Notes under the pieces: generated by a model
The model's input: the letters and a program-made list of their open reading frames with translations, nothing else
What the model was told of the DNA's origin: nothing
Database searches by the model: none
DNA from: Ensifer sp. PDNC004
Lineage (GTDB): Bacteria; Pseudomonadota; Alphaproteobacteria; Rhizobiales; Rhizobiaceae
Assembly (NCBI RefSeq): GCF_016919405.1
Contig: NZ_CP070353.1
Location: forward strand, 62,001 to 126,000
Direction: 5' to 3'
DNA: 64,000 bases
Part shown: piece after piece, positions 42,994 through 52,583 of the stretch
How the letters are laid out: each line of letters starts with the position of its first letter
Numbering within the stretch: position 1 is the stretch's first letter
Program-made: the position numbers and the translations under genes

Positions 42994-43851
42994 ATGGAAA
43001 CCATGTCTCCGCTCGAACGGACTTTGCGCGGTCTCGCCCTGACGCTCGTCGTCGTCTTCTTCATGTTCCCGATCTTCTGGATCTTCCTGATGTCGTTCCA
43101 GACGAACGAGACGATCCTCGCCATCCCGCCGTCGGTCGTGTTCTCGCCGACGCTGTCCAACTATGCGGCGCTGATCACCGGCAAGCTGCAGACGGCGGCG
43201 GGCACGCTCGACATCGCCTTCATGCGCAATCTCGGCAATTCGATCTTCCTGTCGGTCGCCTCCGTTGCCGTGGCGTTGGTGCTTGGCGTGCCTGCGGCCT
43301 ACGCCTTTGCCCGTCACAAGTTCAAAGGCTCGGAAGACATCGCGTTCACGCTGCTTTCGTTCCGCTTCGCGCCGCCGCTCCTGGTGCTGTTGCCGCTGAC
43401 CCAGTACTTCCAGTGGCTCGGCCTCTCCAACACCTACTTCGGCCTGATCTGGGTCTACCAGCTGATCTGCCTGCCGCTGATCCTCTGGATCGTGCGCGGC
43501 TACTTCGAGGACATCTCCGCCGACGTCGAATATGCCTATCGCATCGCCGGCCATTCCTGGTTTGCGACCTTCCGCAAGATCGCGCTGCCGCTTGCCGGCC
43601 CCGGCATTGCTGCCGCCGGACTGCTCGCCTTCATCTTCGCCTGGAACAACTTCGTGTTCGCGCTGGTGCTGGCGTCCGCCGATAAGCAGCCGGTGACGGT
43701 CGGCGCACTTGCCTTCGTCACTTCATCGGGCATCCAATACGGGCAGATCGCCGCGGCCATCGTTCTTTCGGTCACGCCGACGCTCGCACTTGCACTCTAC
43801 GCCCAGCGCTACCTCGTCGAAGGCCTGTCGCTCGGCGCGGTGAAAGGGTAA
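42994..43851 (+). CDS. ABC transporter permease, MalG/UgpE type
   Basis: 285 residues from METMSPLE at 42994 (AAAGGAGGGACC). Six helices, starting 'LRGLALTLVVVFFMFPIFWI'; EAA loop 'DVEYAYRIAGHSWFATFRKI'; the 'FIFAWNNFVFALVLA' near the end is the usual MalG feature. Partner of the permease at 42059. Confidence 0.93.
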   Translation: METMSPLERTLRGLALTLVVVFFMFPIFWIFLMSFQTNETILAIPPSVVFSPTLSNYAALITGKLQTAAGTLDIAFMRNLGNSIFLSVASVAVALVLGVPAAYAFARHKFKGSEDIAFTLLSFRFAPPLLVLLPLTQYFQWLGLSNTYFGLIWVYQLICLPLILWIVRGYFEDISADVEYAYRIAGHSWFATFRKIALPLAGPGIAAAGLLAFIFAWNNFVFALVLASADKQPVTVGALAFVTSSGIQYGQIAAAIVLSVTPTLALALYAQRYLVEGLSLGAVKG

Positions 43852-43854
43852 CTC

Positions 43855-44973
43855 ATGACCACCTTGCAACTGCAAAACATCGTCAAGCGCTACAAGAGCC
43901 AGACGGTTCTCGACGACCTCACTCTTGACGTCGCCGATGGCGAGCGGCTGGTGCTCTTCGGCCCCTCTGGCGCCGGCAAGACGGTGCTCCTGCGCCTCGT
44001 CGCCGGTGTCATCGAGCCGGACGAGGGCAGGGTGCTGATCGGCGGCGAGGACATGACCGATGTGGACGCCGAGCACCGCGGCGTCGGCATGGCCTTCCAG
44101 AACTTCGCGCTGTTCCCGCATATGAGCGCCTTCGACAACATTGCAAGCCCGCTGACGGCGACGCGCTCGTCGAAGGAAAAGATCGCCGCCGGCGTGCAGA
44201 AGGTCGCCAAGCTGCTGAAGATCGACCATGTGCTGACGCATCACCCGAAGGCACTGTCGAACGGCCAGAAGCAGCGCACGGCCCTTGCCCGTGCGCTTGT
44301 CGGCTCGCCGCCGCTGCTTTTGCTCGACGACCCGCTGCGTAACGTCGATGCCAAGCTGCGTTTCGAGATGCGGCTTGAACTGCCGCGGCTCCTGGCTGCT
44401 GAAGGCGCGACGGTCGTCTACGTCACCCAGGACTACAAGGAGGCGATGGCGCTCGGCGACCGGATCGCGGTCATGGCCGCTGGCCGTATCCGCCAGATCG
44501 GCACGCCGCAGGAGATCTACAACGCGCCTGCCGATATCGAGATCGCCCGGCTCTTCGGCGATCCCACCATCAACCTGCTCGATGTCACGCCGCAGCGCAG
44601 CGGTGGAGACGTCTTCGTCGAGCTTTCGAACGTCCGGGTGCGGCTTGGGGATTACGGCGCCGATGTCGTCGGCCGCCAGTGCGTGCTTGGCCTGCGTCCC
44701 GAGACGATCAGCTTCGTCGATGCGGCAGCACCGGGTGCCATCCCTGTGACGGTGGAGGCGGAAACGCCGCTCAACGAAAAGACCGTAACGTTGGCGCTGA
44801 CCGCCCGTGGCCGCGAAATCCTGGTGTCGCGGCCGGCCGGCACGCCTGGTCCGACCGCAGGGCCTGCCCATATTGCCGTCAATGGCATGCAGGCCTTTCT
44901 CTTCGACAAGGCGGGCGGTGCTCTTTTGCCGCGCGCCGACCTTGCAGCCAAGCGCAATGGAGAAGCGGCATGA
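43855..44973 (+). CDS. ABC transporter ATPase 1 (MalK/UgpC type)
   Basis: 372 residues. Walker A GPSGAGKT (about 39-46), signature reads LSNGQKQR where LSGGQ is usual, Walker B 'LLLLDDPLRNVD' (D-D rather than D-E) and switch region 'VTQDYKEAM' where the H-loop His is Gln. Three consensus positions are altered, including the catalytic Glu and the switch His, so this half is probably the ATPase-inactive partner of the heterodimer formed with the next gene. TOBE domain follows. Confidence 0.9.
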   Translation: MTTLQLQNIVKRYKSQTVLDDLTLDVADGERLVLFGPSGAGKTVLLRLVAGVIEPDEGRVLIGGEDMTDVDAEHRGVGMAFQNFALFPHMSAFDNIASPLTATRSSKEKIAAGVQKVAKLLKIDHVLTHHPKALSNGQKQRTALARALVGSPPLLLLDDPLRNVDAKLRFEMRLELPRLLAAEGATVVYVTQDYKEAMALGDRIAVMAAGRIRQIGTPQEIYNAPADIEIARLFGDPTINLLDVTPQRSGGDVFVELSNVRVRLGDYGADVVGRQCVLGLRPETISFVDAAAPGAIPVTVEAETPLNEKTVTLALTARGREILVSRPAGTPGPTAGPAHIAVNGMQAFLFDKAGGALLPRADLAAKRNGEAA

Positions 44974-46094
44974 CCGACACCGCCCTTCTGATCAAGGACG
45001 TCGACAAGTTCTACGGCCCCGTCGACTACGGCGTGCATGCCGTGAAGAAGCTGAACATGGATGTCAGGAAGGGCGAGATCATCGCGCTGCTCGGCTCGTC
45101 CGGCTGCGGCAAGACCTCGACGCTGCGCATGATCGCCGGCTTCGAGGCGGTGTCGCGCGGCACGATCTCGCTTGCCGGACGCGAGGTCCAGACCCTGCCG
45201 CCGGTGCGCCGCAACGTCGCCATGGCGTTCGAAGGTTACTCGCTCTATCCGCCGCTGACGGTGCGCGAGAACATCGCCTTCGCGCTCAAGGCCTCCAAGC
45301 TCTCGCAGAGGGTCGTCGACGAGAAGGTGGCCGGCATCGCCAAGCTGCTCGAAATCGAGGACATTCTCGGGCGCTATCCAAGCTCGATCTCCGGCGGCCA
45401 GCAGCAGCGCGCTTCGCTCGGACGAGCGTTGATCCGCGACGCCAACCTGCACCTGCTCGACGAGCCGATGGGACAGCTCGAGCCGCAGCTTCGCGCGCTG
45501 CTTCGCGGCCGCATCAAGCATTTCATCAAGGAGCGCGGGCTGACGGCGATCCTCGTCACCCACGACCAGACGGAAGCCAACGCGCTTGCCGACCGTATCG
45601 CCGTCATGGAAGGTGGCGTGCTGCAGCAGTTCGACACGCCGCAGAAGATCAAGGAGCGGCCGGCCAATCTCTTCACCGGTACGTTCGTCGGCGAGCCGCC
45701 GATGAATGTCTTTGAGGCGAGCGTCACCGGCTCCGAAAGCAAGATGGCCTTTGGCCTCAAGGACGGCGTGCGGCTCGAATATCCGGCTTCCGATTTTTCG
45801 CATGCGGTGCGCGACGAATTGATCAAACGGCAGAAGGTGGTGCTCGGCATCAGGCCCTATTCGGTGCGCCGCAGCGCCGATGGCGTGACCGGACGGGTCG
45901 CCGTCAACCAGTGGCTCGGCGACCAGACCCATATTGCCGCGGACTTCGCCGGCGGCACCTTGGTGCTCGTCGAGCATGACCGCACGGAGCTCGATGTCGG
46001 CCAGCCGATCGGCATCCATCTCGACCCGTCGAGCCTGCACGTCTTCGACGGCGAGAGCGGCCGGGCGATCAGCCATGGACAGGAGCTCGCCTGA
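44970..46094 (+). CDS. ABC transporter ATPase 2 (MalK/UgpC type)
   Basis: 374 residues from the ATG overlapping the previous stop (ATGA). Walker A GSSGCGKT (about 39-46), signature ISGGQQQR, Walker B 'LHLLDEPMGQLE' (catalytic Glu present) and H-loop 'VTHDQTEAN'. The Q-loop reads 'AMAFEGYSLYPPL', with Glu at the position of the usual Gln. With the preceding ATPase it would make an asymmetric ATPase pair with one competent catalytic site. Confidence 0.91.
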   Translation: MTDTALLIKDVDKFYGPVDYGVHAVKKLNMDVRKGEIIALLGSSGCGKTSTLRMIAGFEAVSRGTISLAGREVQTLPPVRRNVAMAFEGYSLYPPLTVRENIAFALKASKLSQRVVDEKVAGIAKLLEIEDILGRYPSSISGGQQQRASLGRALIRDANLHLLDEPMGQLEPQLRALLRGRIKHFIKERGLTAILVTHDQTEANALADRIAVMEGGVLQQFDTPQKIKERPANLFTGTFVGEPPMNVFEASVTGSESKMAFGLKDGVRLEYPASDFSHAVRDELIKRQKVVLGIRPYSVRRSADGVTGRVAVNQWLGDQTHIAADFAGGTLVLVEHDRTELDVGQPIGIHLDPSSLHVFDGESGRAISHGQELA

Positions 46095-47671
46095 TGCGGG
46101 ACATCCTCATCGGCATCGATGCGGGGACGTCGGTCATCAAGTCGGTGGCCTTCGATCTTCGCGGCCGGCAGATCGCCACGGCGGCGCTGCCGAACGCCTA
46201 TGAGGCCGTCGGCCGCGCCGGCAGCGTGCAGGATCTCGACCGCACCTGGGCCGACGCGGCAACGACGCTGAAGCAGCTCTCCGACAAGATCGGAAACCTC
46301 GCCGGCCGCGTCGCCGCGATCGCGGTGACCGGTCAGGGCGACGGCACCTGGATGATCGACAGAGCGGGTGCGCCGGTCGGCAAGGGCTGGCTCTGGCTCG
46401 ACGCGCGCGCCGGCGAGACGGTGGAGCGGCTTCGCGCCGACAGCGGCGATATCGCCCGGTTCGAGAGCACCGGCTCGGGCCTTGCCGCCTGCCAGCAGGG
46501 GCCGCAGCTTCGCTGGATGAGCGACCATGCGCCCGAGATGCTCTCGGGCGTCGCCACCACGTTCCACTGCAAGGACTGGCTCTATTTCAAGCTGACCGGC
46601 AAGCGGGCGACCGATCCCTCCGAGGCGAATTTCAGCTTCGGCAATTTTCGCACCCGCAGCTACAACGACGATGTCATCCGCTTTCTCGGGCTCGAAAAGC
46701 TGAAACATGTTCTGCCGGAGATCGTCGACGGTGCGGCGACGCATCACGCGCTTACGGCTGAGGCCGCTGCCATCACCGGCCTCACCGAGGGCACGCCCAT
46801 CGTGCTCGGTTACGTCGATGTCGTCTGCACCGCGCTTGGCGCCGGGCTTTATGATCCGGGCACCGATACGGGTTGCTCGATCATCGGCTCGACCGGCATG
46901 CATATGCGGCTCGCCAATGGCGCCGACGATGTGCGGCTGAACCGGGACTTGACCGGCTACACCATGTGCATGCCGATCCCCGGCGCCTACGCGCAGATGC
47001 AGTCGAACATGGCCGCGACGCTCAATATCGACTGGATCCTCTCGCTCGCATCCGGCCTGCTGAAGGGCATGGGCGTGGAGAAATCCAAGAGCGAGTTGCT
47101 CGCTTATGTCGATGGCTGGCTGGCGGACGCGAAGGACACGCCGCTCATCTTCCAGCCCTATATTTCGGAGGCCGGCGAGCGCGGACCTTTCGTCGATGCG
47201 ACGGCGCGGGCGTCCTTCGTCGGGCTCTCGATCACCCACGGCTTTCCCGACATGGTGAAGGCGGTCCTTGACGGGCTCGCCATGGCCGCGCGCGATTGTT
47301 ACGCCGAGATGGGGCCGCTGCCCGGGCGTATTCGCCTGACGGGTGGCGCTGCCCGCAGCGCTTCGCTCCGCCGCATTCTTGGCGCCGCAATTGGCGCCAG
47401 CGTCCAGACGAGCGAGCGGGAGGAGGCGGGGGCTGCCGGTGCGGCGATGATCGCCGCCGTCTCGCTCGGCATCTATCCCTCGATGGCCGATTGCCTCGGC
47501 GATTGGGTTACGCCCTATCAGCGTCCCGCGGAAGCCGCCGACCCGGCGCTTGCCCGCCGCTATGACGAACTCTTCCCCACCTACCAGCAGTCGCGCACAG
47601 CGCTCAGGCCCGTCTGGCACGCACTCTCCCAAGGTGCGGCCGCGGGAACTCAACAGGAAACATCGAAATGA
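46094..47671 (+). CDS. eryA: FGGY family kinase, probable erythritol kinase
   Basis: 525 residues. FGGY phosphate-1 'LIGIDAGTSVIKSVAFDLRG' (about 4-23), 'IAVTGQGDGTWMIDRAG' and the C-terminal 'RLTGGAARSASLRRILGAAI'. Length and the 'GDGTWMID' block fit EryA, which phosphorylates erythritol on import. Coupled to the ATPase gene upstream (TGATG overlap) and to the dehydrogenase downstream (ATGA). Related tetritols or pentitols as substrate cannot be excluded. Confidence 0.83.
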   Translation: MRDILIGIDAGTSVIKSVAFDLRGRQIATAALPNAYEAVGRAGSVQDLDRTWADAATTLKQLSDKIGNLAGRVAAIAVTGQGDGTWMIDRAGAPVGKGWLWLDARAGETVERLRADSGDIARFESTGSGLAACQQGPQLRWMSDHAPEMLSGVATTFHCKDWLYFKLTGKRATDPSEANFSFGNFRTRSYNDDVIRFLGLEKLKHVLPEIVDGAATHHALTAEAAAITGLTEGTPIVLGYVDVVCTALGAGLYDPGTDTGCSIIGSTGMHMRLANGADDVRLNRDLTGYTMCMPIPGAYAQMQSNMAATLNIDWILSLASGLLKGMGVEKSKSELLAYVDGWLADAKDTPLIFQPYISEAGERGPFVDATARASFVGLSITHGFPDMVKAVLDGLAMAARDCYAEMGPLPGRIRLTGGAARSASLRRILGAAIGASVQTSEREEAGAAGAAMIAAVSLGIYPSMADCLGDWVTPYQRPAEAADPALARRYDELFPTYQQSRTALRPVWHALSQGAAAGTQQETSK

Positions 47672-48705
47672 AGAAGATAGCCATTATCGGCGACCGGTTC
47701 ATGCTGCCGGACGTGTTTCGCGACAAGATCGTCGAGGCAACCGGCAACGGCCATGACATCCGCACGCTCGAACTGCCCTGGCCGGATGTGCCGATGGAGC
47801 ACGGTTATGCCGTCGAAGGCATGGACGGTCTCAAGGAATATCTCGGCAAGCCGGAAGAAATGATCGACTTCATCGCCGACGCGGAAATCCTGGTGACGCA
47901 GCTCGCGCCGCTGTCGCGCGGAATGCTCGAGGCGTTGCCCGGCCTTAAGCTCGTCGCCGTCTCGCGCGGCGGTCCTGTCAATATCGACATGGGAGCCGCG
48001 CGCGATGCCGGCGTTCGTGTCGTCAACACGCCCGGCCGCAATGCCAACGCCGTCGCCGAGTTCACGCTCGGCGCGATCCTTGCCGAGACGCGGCTGATCC
48101 GCACCGGCCATGAGGCGCTGCGCAAGGGCGAATGGCGCGGCGATCTCTACCGCGCCGATCGCACCGGCCGCGAGCTTTGCGAGATGACCGTCGGCGTCAT
48201 CGGCTACGGCAATATCGGCACCAAGGTGGTACGGCTCTTGCGGGCCTTTGGCACCAAGGTGCTGGTGCATGATCCCTATGTGCAGCTCTCGGCCGACGAT
48301 CTCAACGCCGGCGTCGAGCAGGTCTCGCTCGACACGCTGCTTTCCCGCTCCGATGTCGTGACGCTGCATCCGCGGGTCACCGAAGAGACGCGCAACATGA
48401 TGAACGCCGAGACCTTTGCCAAGATGAAGCCCGGCGCAATCTTCGTGAACACTGCACGCGGACCGCTCTGCGACTACGACGCGCTTTACGACAATCTGGT
48501 GAGCGGCCATCTGTCGGCAGCGATGCTCGAAACCTTCGCGATCGAGCCGGTGCCGGAGGGCTGGCCGCTGCTGCAGCTGCCGAACGTGACGCTGACGCCG
48601 CATATCGCCGGCGCCTCGGTGCGCACCGTCACCTTTGCCGCCGAAATGGCGGCCGAGGAAGTCCGCCGCTATATCGCCGGTCTGCCGCCGGTCAATCCGT
48701 GCTGA
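47668..48705 (+). CDS. D-isomer-specific 2-hydroxyacid dehydrogenase family
   Basis: 345 residues. NAD-binding 'MTVGVIGYGNIGTKVVRLLR' (about 173-192), catalytic Arg in 'VSRGGPVNID', Glu in the 'HPRVTEETRNMMNAE' stretch and His in 'TPHIAGASVRT'. The family reduces 2-keto acids or oxidises D-2-hydroxyacids. The classical erythritol route has no such step, so this member points to an additional substrate, perhaps a sugar acid, handled by the operon. Confidence 0.86.
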   Translation: MKKIAIIGDRFMLPDVFRDKIVEATGNGHDIRTLELPWPDVPMEHGYAVEGMDGLKEYLGKPEEMIDFIADAEILVTQLAPLSRGMLEALPGLKLVAVSRGGPVNIDMGAARDAGVRVVNTPGRNANAVAEFTLGAILAETRLIRTGHEALRKGEWRGDLYRADRTGRELCEMTVGVIGYGNIGTKVVRLLRAFGTKVLVHDPYVQLSADDLNAGVEQVSLDTLLSRSDVVTLHPRVTEETRNMMNAETFAKMKPGAIFVNTARGPLCDYDALYDNLVSGHLSAAMLETFAIEPVPEGWPLLQLPNVTLTPHIAGASVRTVTFAAEMAAEEVRRYIAGLPPVNPC

Positions 48706-48722
48706 TGACAGGAGGAACGACG

Positions 48723-50237
48723 TTGAGTTCCGAGACCGGAATATACGATCTGTTCGTCGTCGGCGGCGGCGTCAACGGTGCGGGCATTGCACGCGACGCG
48801 GCAGGGCGCGGGCTCTCGGTGTTGCTGTGCGAGAAGGACGATCTGGCCCAGGGCACCAGCTCGCGCTCCGGCAAGCTGGTGCATGGCGGCCTGCGCTACC
48901 TCGAATATTACGAGTTCCGCCTGGTGCGCGAGGCGCTGATCGAGCGCGAGGTGCTGCTGCAATCCGCGCCGCACATCATCTGGCCGATGCGTTTCGTGCT
49001 GCCGCACAACCCTGAGGACCGGCCGGCCTGGCTCGTTCGGCTCGGGCTTTTCCTCTACGACCATCTCGGCGGCCGCAAGCGTCTGCCGGGCACCCGCAGC
49101 CTCGACCTTGCGACCGCGCCCGAGGGCGCGCCGATCAAGCGTGCGTATCGCAAGGCGTTCGAATATTCCGACTGTTGGGTGGACGACGCGCGTCTCGTCG
49201 TTCTGAACGCGCTCGATGCCCGTGATCGTGGTGCCTGGGTGCTGACGCGCACCGCCTGCAGCGCGATCCGTAGGCGCGACGGGCTCTGGTCTATCGAGAT
49301 GACCGATACGCGCACCGGCGCCAAGACCGAGGCGAGGGCGCGCTGTGTGGTCAACACCGCCGGTCCCTGGGTCAACGACGTCATCGGCCGGATCGGCGGC
49401 TTGAACTCCAGCCGCAGCGTGCGGCTGGTCAAGGGCAGCCACATCGTCGTGCCGAAATTCTGGGAGGGGCGGCAGGCCTATCTGGTGCAGAACCCGGACA
49501 AGCGCGTGATCTTCATCAATCCCTACCAGAACGACCTGGCGCTGATCGGCACGACGGATATTCCCTATGAGGGTCGGCCCGAGGACGTGGCGGCGGATAA
49601 CAACGAGATCGCCTATCTCCTGAAATCGGTGAACCGCTACTTCAAGCAGCAGCTGACGTCTGACGATATCGTCCACAGCTTCTCCGGCGTGCGCCCGCTT
49701 TATGACGACAATGCCGAAAACCCGTCGGCGGTCACCCGCGACTATATCTTCGAGGTCGATGCGGCCGACGGGCAGGCGCCGCTGCTTTCGGTCTTCGGCG
49801 GCAAGATCACCACGTTTCGCAAGCTTTCCGAACATGCGCTGGAACGGCTGAAGCCCTTCTTCCCCAGGATGGGGCCGGCCTGGACGGCGAAGGCGCATCT
49901 GCCGGGCGGTGACATGGCGGAGGCCGATTTCGATTTGTTCCTGGGCGAGCTCAAGGCTCGCTATCGCTGGTTGCCATCGGACCTCGCCAAGCACTACGCG
50001 CGCCTCTATGGCACCCGGACACATGCGCTGCTGGCTGGCGCCACGTCGCTCGACGATCTCGGTCCGGCCTTCGGTCCGCTCTTCCGTGAGTGCGAGGCGC
50101 GCTTCCTGATTGAAAACGAATGGGCGCTGACGGCGGACGACATTCTTGACCGGCGCACCAAGCATGGTCTGCACATGACGCAGGCCGAGCGGCAGGCTTT
50201 TACCCATTGGCTGGACCGCCAGCAGGCCGCGGCCTGA
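48723..50237 (+). CDS. eryB: FAD-dependent glycerol-3-phosphate dehydrogenase family, probable erythritol-phosphate dehydrogenase
   Basis: 504 residues if started at the TTG at 48723, which has AGGAGG seven bases upstream; GTG 48699 and ATG 48705 are further from it. FAD site 'DLFVVGGGVNGAGIARDAAG' (about 8-27), 'SSRSGKLVHGGLRYLEYYEF', and 'INPYQNDLALIGTTDIPYEG'. Same fold and length as GlpD. In the ery pathway EryB oxidises erythritol 4-phosphate to the tetrulose phosphate, delivering electrons to the quinone pool. Confidence 0.85.
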   Translation: MSSETGIYDLFVVGGGVNGAGIARDAAGRGLSVLLCEKDDLAQGTSSRSGKLVHGGLRYLEYYEFRLVREALIEREVLLQSAPHIIWPMRFVLPHNPEDRPAWLVRLGLFLYDHLGGRKRLPGTRSLDLATAPEGAPIKRAYRKAFEYSDCWVDDARLVVLNALDARDRGAWVLTRTACSAIRRRDGLWSIEMTDTRTGAKTEARARCVVNTAGPWVNDVIGRIGGLNSSRSVRLVKGSHIVVPKFWEGRQAYLVQNPDKRVIFINPYQNDLALIGTTDIPYEGRPEDVAADNNEIAYLLKSVNRYFKQQLTSDDIVHSFSGVRPLYDDNAENPSAVTRDYIFEVDAADGQAPLLSVFGGKITTFRKLSEHALERLKPFFPRMGPAWTAKAHLPGGDMAEADFDLFLGELKARYRWLPSDLAKHYARLYGTRTHALLAGATSLDDLGPAFGPLFRECEARFLIENEWALTADDILDRRTKHGLHMTQAERQAFTHWLDRQQAAA

Positions 50238-50247
50238 AGGAGAACGG

Positions 50248-51300
50248 ATGCGAAGTCTGGAATTCGAAGCGCTTCTCGATCTTTCGGCCCGCGTCGGGGC
50301 GGACCCGCTGCTGGTGCAAGGGGCGGGCGGCAACACCTCGATCAAGGAGGGCGGAACGCTCTGGATCAAGGCGTCTGGCCTGTGGCTGGCGCATGCCCGC
50401 CAGCGCGACGTCATGGTGCCGGTGGCGCTCGAGCCCTTGCTCGAAGCACTGGATGCGAACGACCCGGCGACAGAAAAGGCGCAGGATTTCGTGATCGCCG
50501 AGCGCAACCCCTCGGGCCTGCGCCCCTCGATCGAAACGACCGTGCATGCGCTGATGCCGCAAAAGGTGGTGGTGCATGTGCACTGCGTCGAGACGATCGC
50601 GACGGCGGTGCAGACCAACGGTGCGGCAATCGCTGCCGAGCGGCTTGCCGGCTACCCCCATGTCTTCGTGCCCTACGCCCGGCCGGGTCTGCCGCTTGCG
50701 CGGGCGATTGCCGAACGGATGCAGGACAACACGTCGGTGCTGGTGCTCGGTAATCACGGCCTGGTGGTCGCTGCTGAAACCGTGGTCGATGCGGCGATCC
50801 TGCTCACGGATATTACCCGTCGGCTGACCGGCGCACGCAGGATCGCTCCCGCCGCCGATGTGGCGGCGCTTTCGCGCCTGGCGGTCGACAGCGATTACCG
50901 TCTGCCGGAGGACGTTGCCCTGCATTCGGTCGCTGCAGATCTCGACAGTTGCCGGCTTGCCGCCGGCGGCAGCCTCTACCCCGACCATGTCATCTTCCTT
51001 GGCAAGGGTGTCGTGGTCGCCGCGCCCGGCGAGACCGCCCTTTCGATCGAGACGAAGCTGCGTGCGGCAGGTAACAGCCCGCCGCCGTTGCTGCTCTTCC
51101 CGGGCAAGGGCGTGCTGGTGCAGAAGGAGATTTCCGCCGGCGCCTTCGCCATGGCGCGATGCCTTGCTGACGTGACGACCCGCATTCCGGCGGACGCTCG
51201 GCTGCGCTACCTGACGGAAGCCGAAAACGCCGAACTTCTCGGCTGGGATGCCGAGAAATACCGACAGCAGCTCAACCGCGCGGGGCAGGTGCTGCAATGA
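50248..51300 (+). CDS. Class II aldolase/adducin family protein
   Basis: 350 residues. Aldolase domain (about 1-200): 'LLVQGAGGNTSIKEGGTLWI', zinc-type histidines in 'VVVHVHCVETIA' and 'GNHGLVVA'. The C-terminal 150 residues resemble the linker of rhamnulose-phosphate aldolase/alcohol dehydrogenase proteins but no dehydrogenase domain follows. Probably cleaves or epimerises a phosphorylated ketose. AAGGAG seven bases before the ATG. Confidence 0.82.
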   Translation: MRSLEFEALLDLSARVGADPLLVQGAGGNTSIKEGGTLWIKASGLWLAHARQRDVMVPVALEPLLEALDANDPATEKAQDFVIAERNPSGLRPSIETTVHALMPQKVVVHVHCVETIATAVQTNGAAIAAERLAGYPHVFVPYARPGLPLARAIAERMQDNTSVLVLGNHGLVVAAETVVDAAILLTDITRRLTGARRIAPAADVAALSRLAVDSDYRLPEDVALHSVAADLDSCRLAAGGSLYPDHVIFLGKGVVVAAPGETALSIETKLRAAGNSPPPLLLFPGKGVLVQKEISAGAFAMARCLADVTTRIPADARLRYLTEAENAELLGWDAEKYRQQLNRAGQVLQ

Positions 51301-52583
51301 GCGGCCAATTCGACAAGCTCGTCGTCGGCATCGACCTTGGCACTTCGGGCGCCCGTGCGGTCGCCATGGCGGTGGACGGGACCGTCGTCGCATCAGGTGC
51401 GGCGAAGCTCTCGGCTTTCTCCGCGGATCACCGCGATCCCGTGGGTTGGTGGAAAGCGGTGCAGGCGGCGCTTGCGGAAGCGCTTGGCTGTATCGACAGG
51501 CGGAAGGTCGTTGCACTTTCGATCGACGGCACGTCGGGCACGATGCTGCCGGTCGATCGGACGGGCGCGCCGCTGGCGACGCCAATGATGTACAACGATC
51601 CGGTTGCCGACCGCGCGCTGCTCGACGCGGTCTCGGCCCATGCACCGCGCGAAAGTGCTGCCCATGGCGCCACCTCCGGCCTTGCCAAGCTTCTCGCCTT
51701 TCAGTCGCTGCCGGGTGTCTTCCGGGTGATCCATCAGGCCGATTGGCTCGCGGGGCATTTCACCGGTCTCTACGATGTCTCCGACGAGAACAATGCGCTG
51801 AAGACCGGCTACGATCCCGTGTCGCGGTCCTGGCCGGACTGGATGGAAAGGACCGGCGCACGCGTCGAGCTTTTGCCCGACGTGCTGCCGGCCGGCGCGC
51901 CGATCGCGACGATTGCTCCGGAAGCGGCCGATGCTTTCGGGCTTTCGGATGACGTGGTGGTGGTTGCCGGCACCACGGACGGCTGCGCCTCGTTTCTGGC
52001 CACCGGCGCCGATCGTCCGGGTGATGGCGTGAGCGCCCTCGGCACGACGCTGACGGTGAAGATGCTGTCCGACCGGCCGCTGTTTGCGCCGGAATACGGG
52101 CTCTACAGCCACCGCATCGGCGAGATGTGGCTGGCGGGCGGAGCGTCCAATACGGGCGGCGTGGTGCTGGCCGAGCATTTCTCGCCGGAGCGGATCGCAA
52201 CACTTTCGGCCGGGATCGATCCGGCCATCGACACCGGGCTCGGCTATTATCCGCTGGTGAAGCCCGGCGAGCGCTTTCCGATCGCCGATCCGGATTTCGC
52301 CCCGCGCATGAGCCCGCGACCGGCCGACGACGCGACCTTCCTCAAGGCGATCTTCGAGGGCATCGCAGGGGTCGAGAGCCTCGCCTATCAGCGGCTGACG
52401 TCGCTCGGCGGGCCGGCGCTCCGTTCACTCCGCAGTGTCGGCGGTGGTGCGAAGAACGCGGCCTGGAGCGCGATCCGGGCGCGAAAGCTCGGCGTGCCAT
52501 TCCTGTCTGCGTCTTCCGAGGAGGCGGCCGCCGGCACGGCGCGGCTGGCGCTGGCCGGCGCGAGAAAGGCTGGTGTGCTGTGA
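51297..52583 (+). CDS. FGGY family kinase, D-ribulose kinase-like
   Basis: 428 residues. 'VVGIDLGTSGARAVAMAVDG' (about 9-28) with the 'GTSGARA' variant, 'SIDGTSGTMLPVDRTG' and 'GGGAKNAAWSAIRARKL'. The G-T-S-G-A-R form and short length are those of the D-ribulokinase/YpCarbK-like branch. A second kinase beside eryA suggests a pentitol or pentulose branch, as in the adonitol/L-arabitol part of the S. meliloti locus. ATGA overlap with the aldolase gene. Confidence 0.83.
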   Translation: MSGQFDKLVVGIDLGTSGARAVAMAVDGTVVASGAAKLSAFSADHRDPVGWWKAVQAALAEALGCIDRRKVVALSIDGTSGTMLPVDRTGAPLATPMMYNDPVADRALLDAVSAHAPRESAAHGATSGLAKLLAFQSLPGVFRVIHQADWLAGHFTGLYDVSDENNALKTGYDPVSRSWPDWMERTGARVELLPDVLPAGAPIATIAPEAADAFGLSDDVVVVAGTTDGCASFLATGADRPGDGVSALGTTLTVKMLSDRPLFAPEYGLYSHRIGEMWLAGGASNTGGVVLAEHFSPERIATLSAGIDPAIDTGLGYYPLVKPGERFPIADPDFAPRMSPRPADDATFLKAIFEGIAGVESLAYQRLTSLGGPALRSLRSVGGGAKNAAWSAIRARKLGVPFLSASSEEAAAGTARLALAGARKAGVL

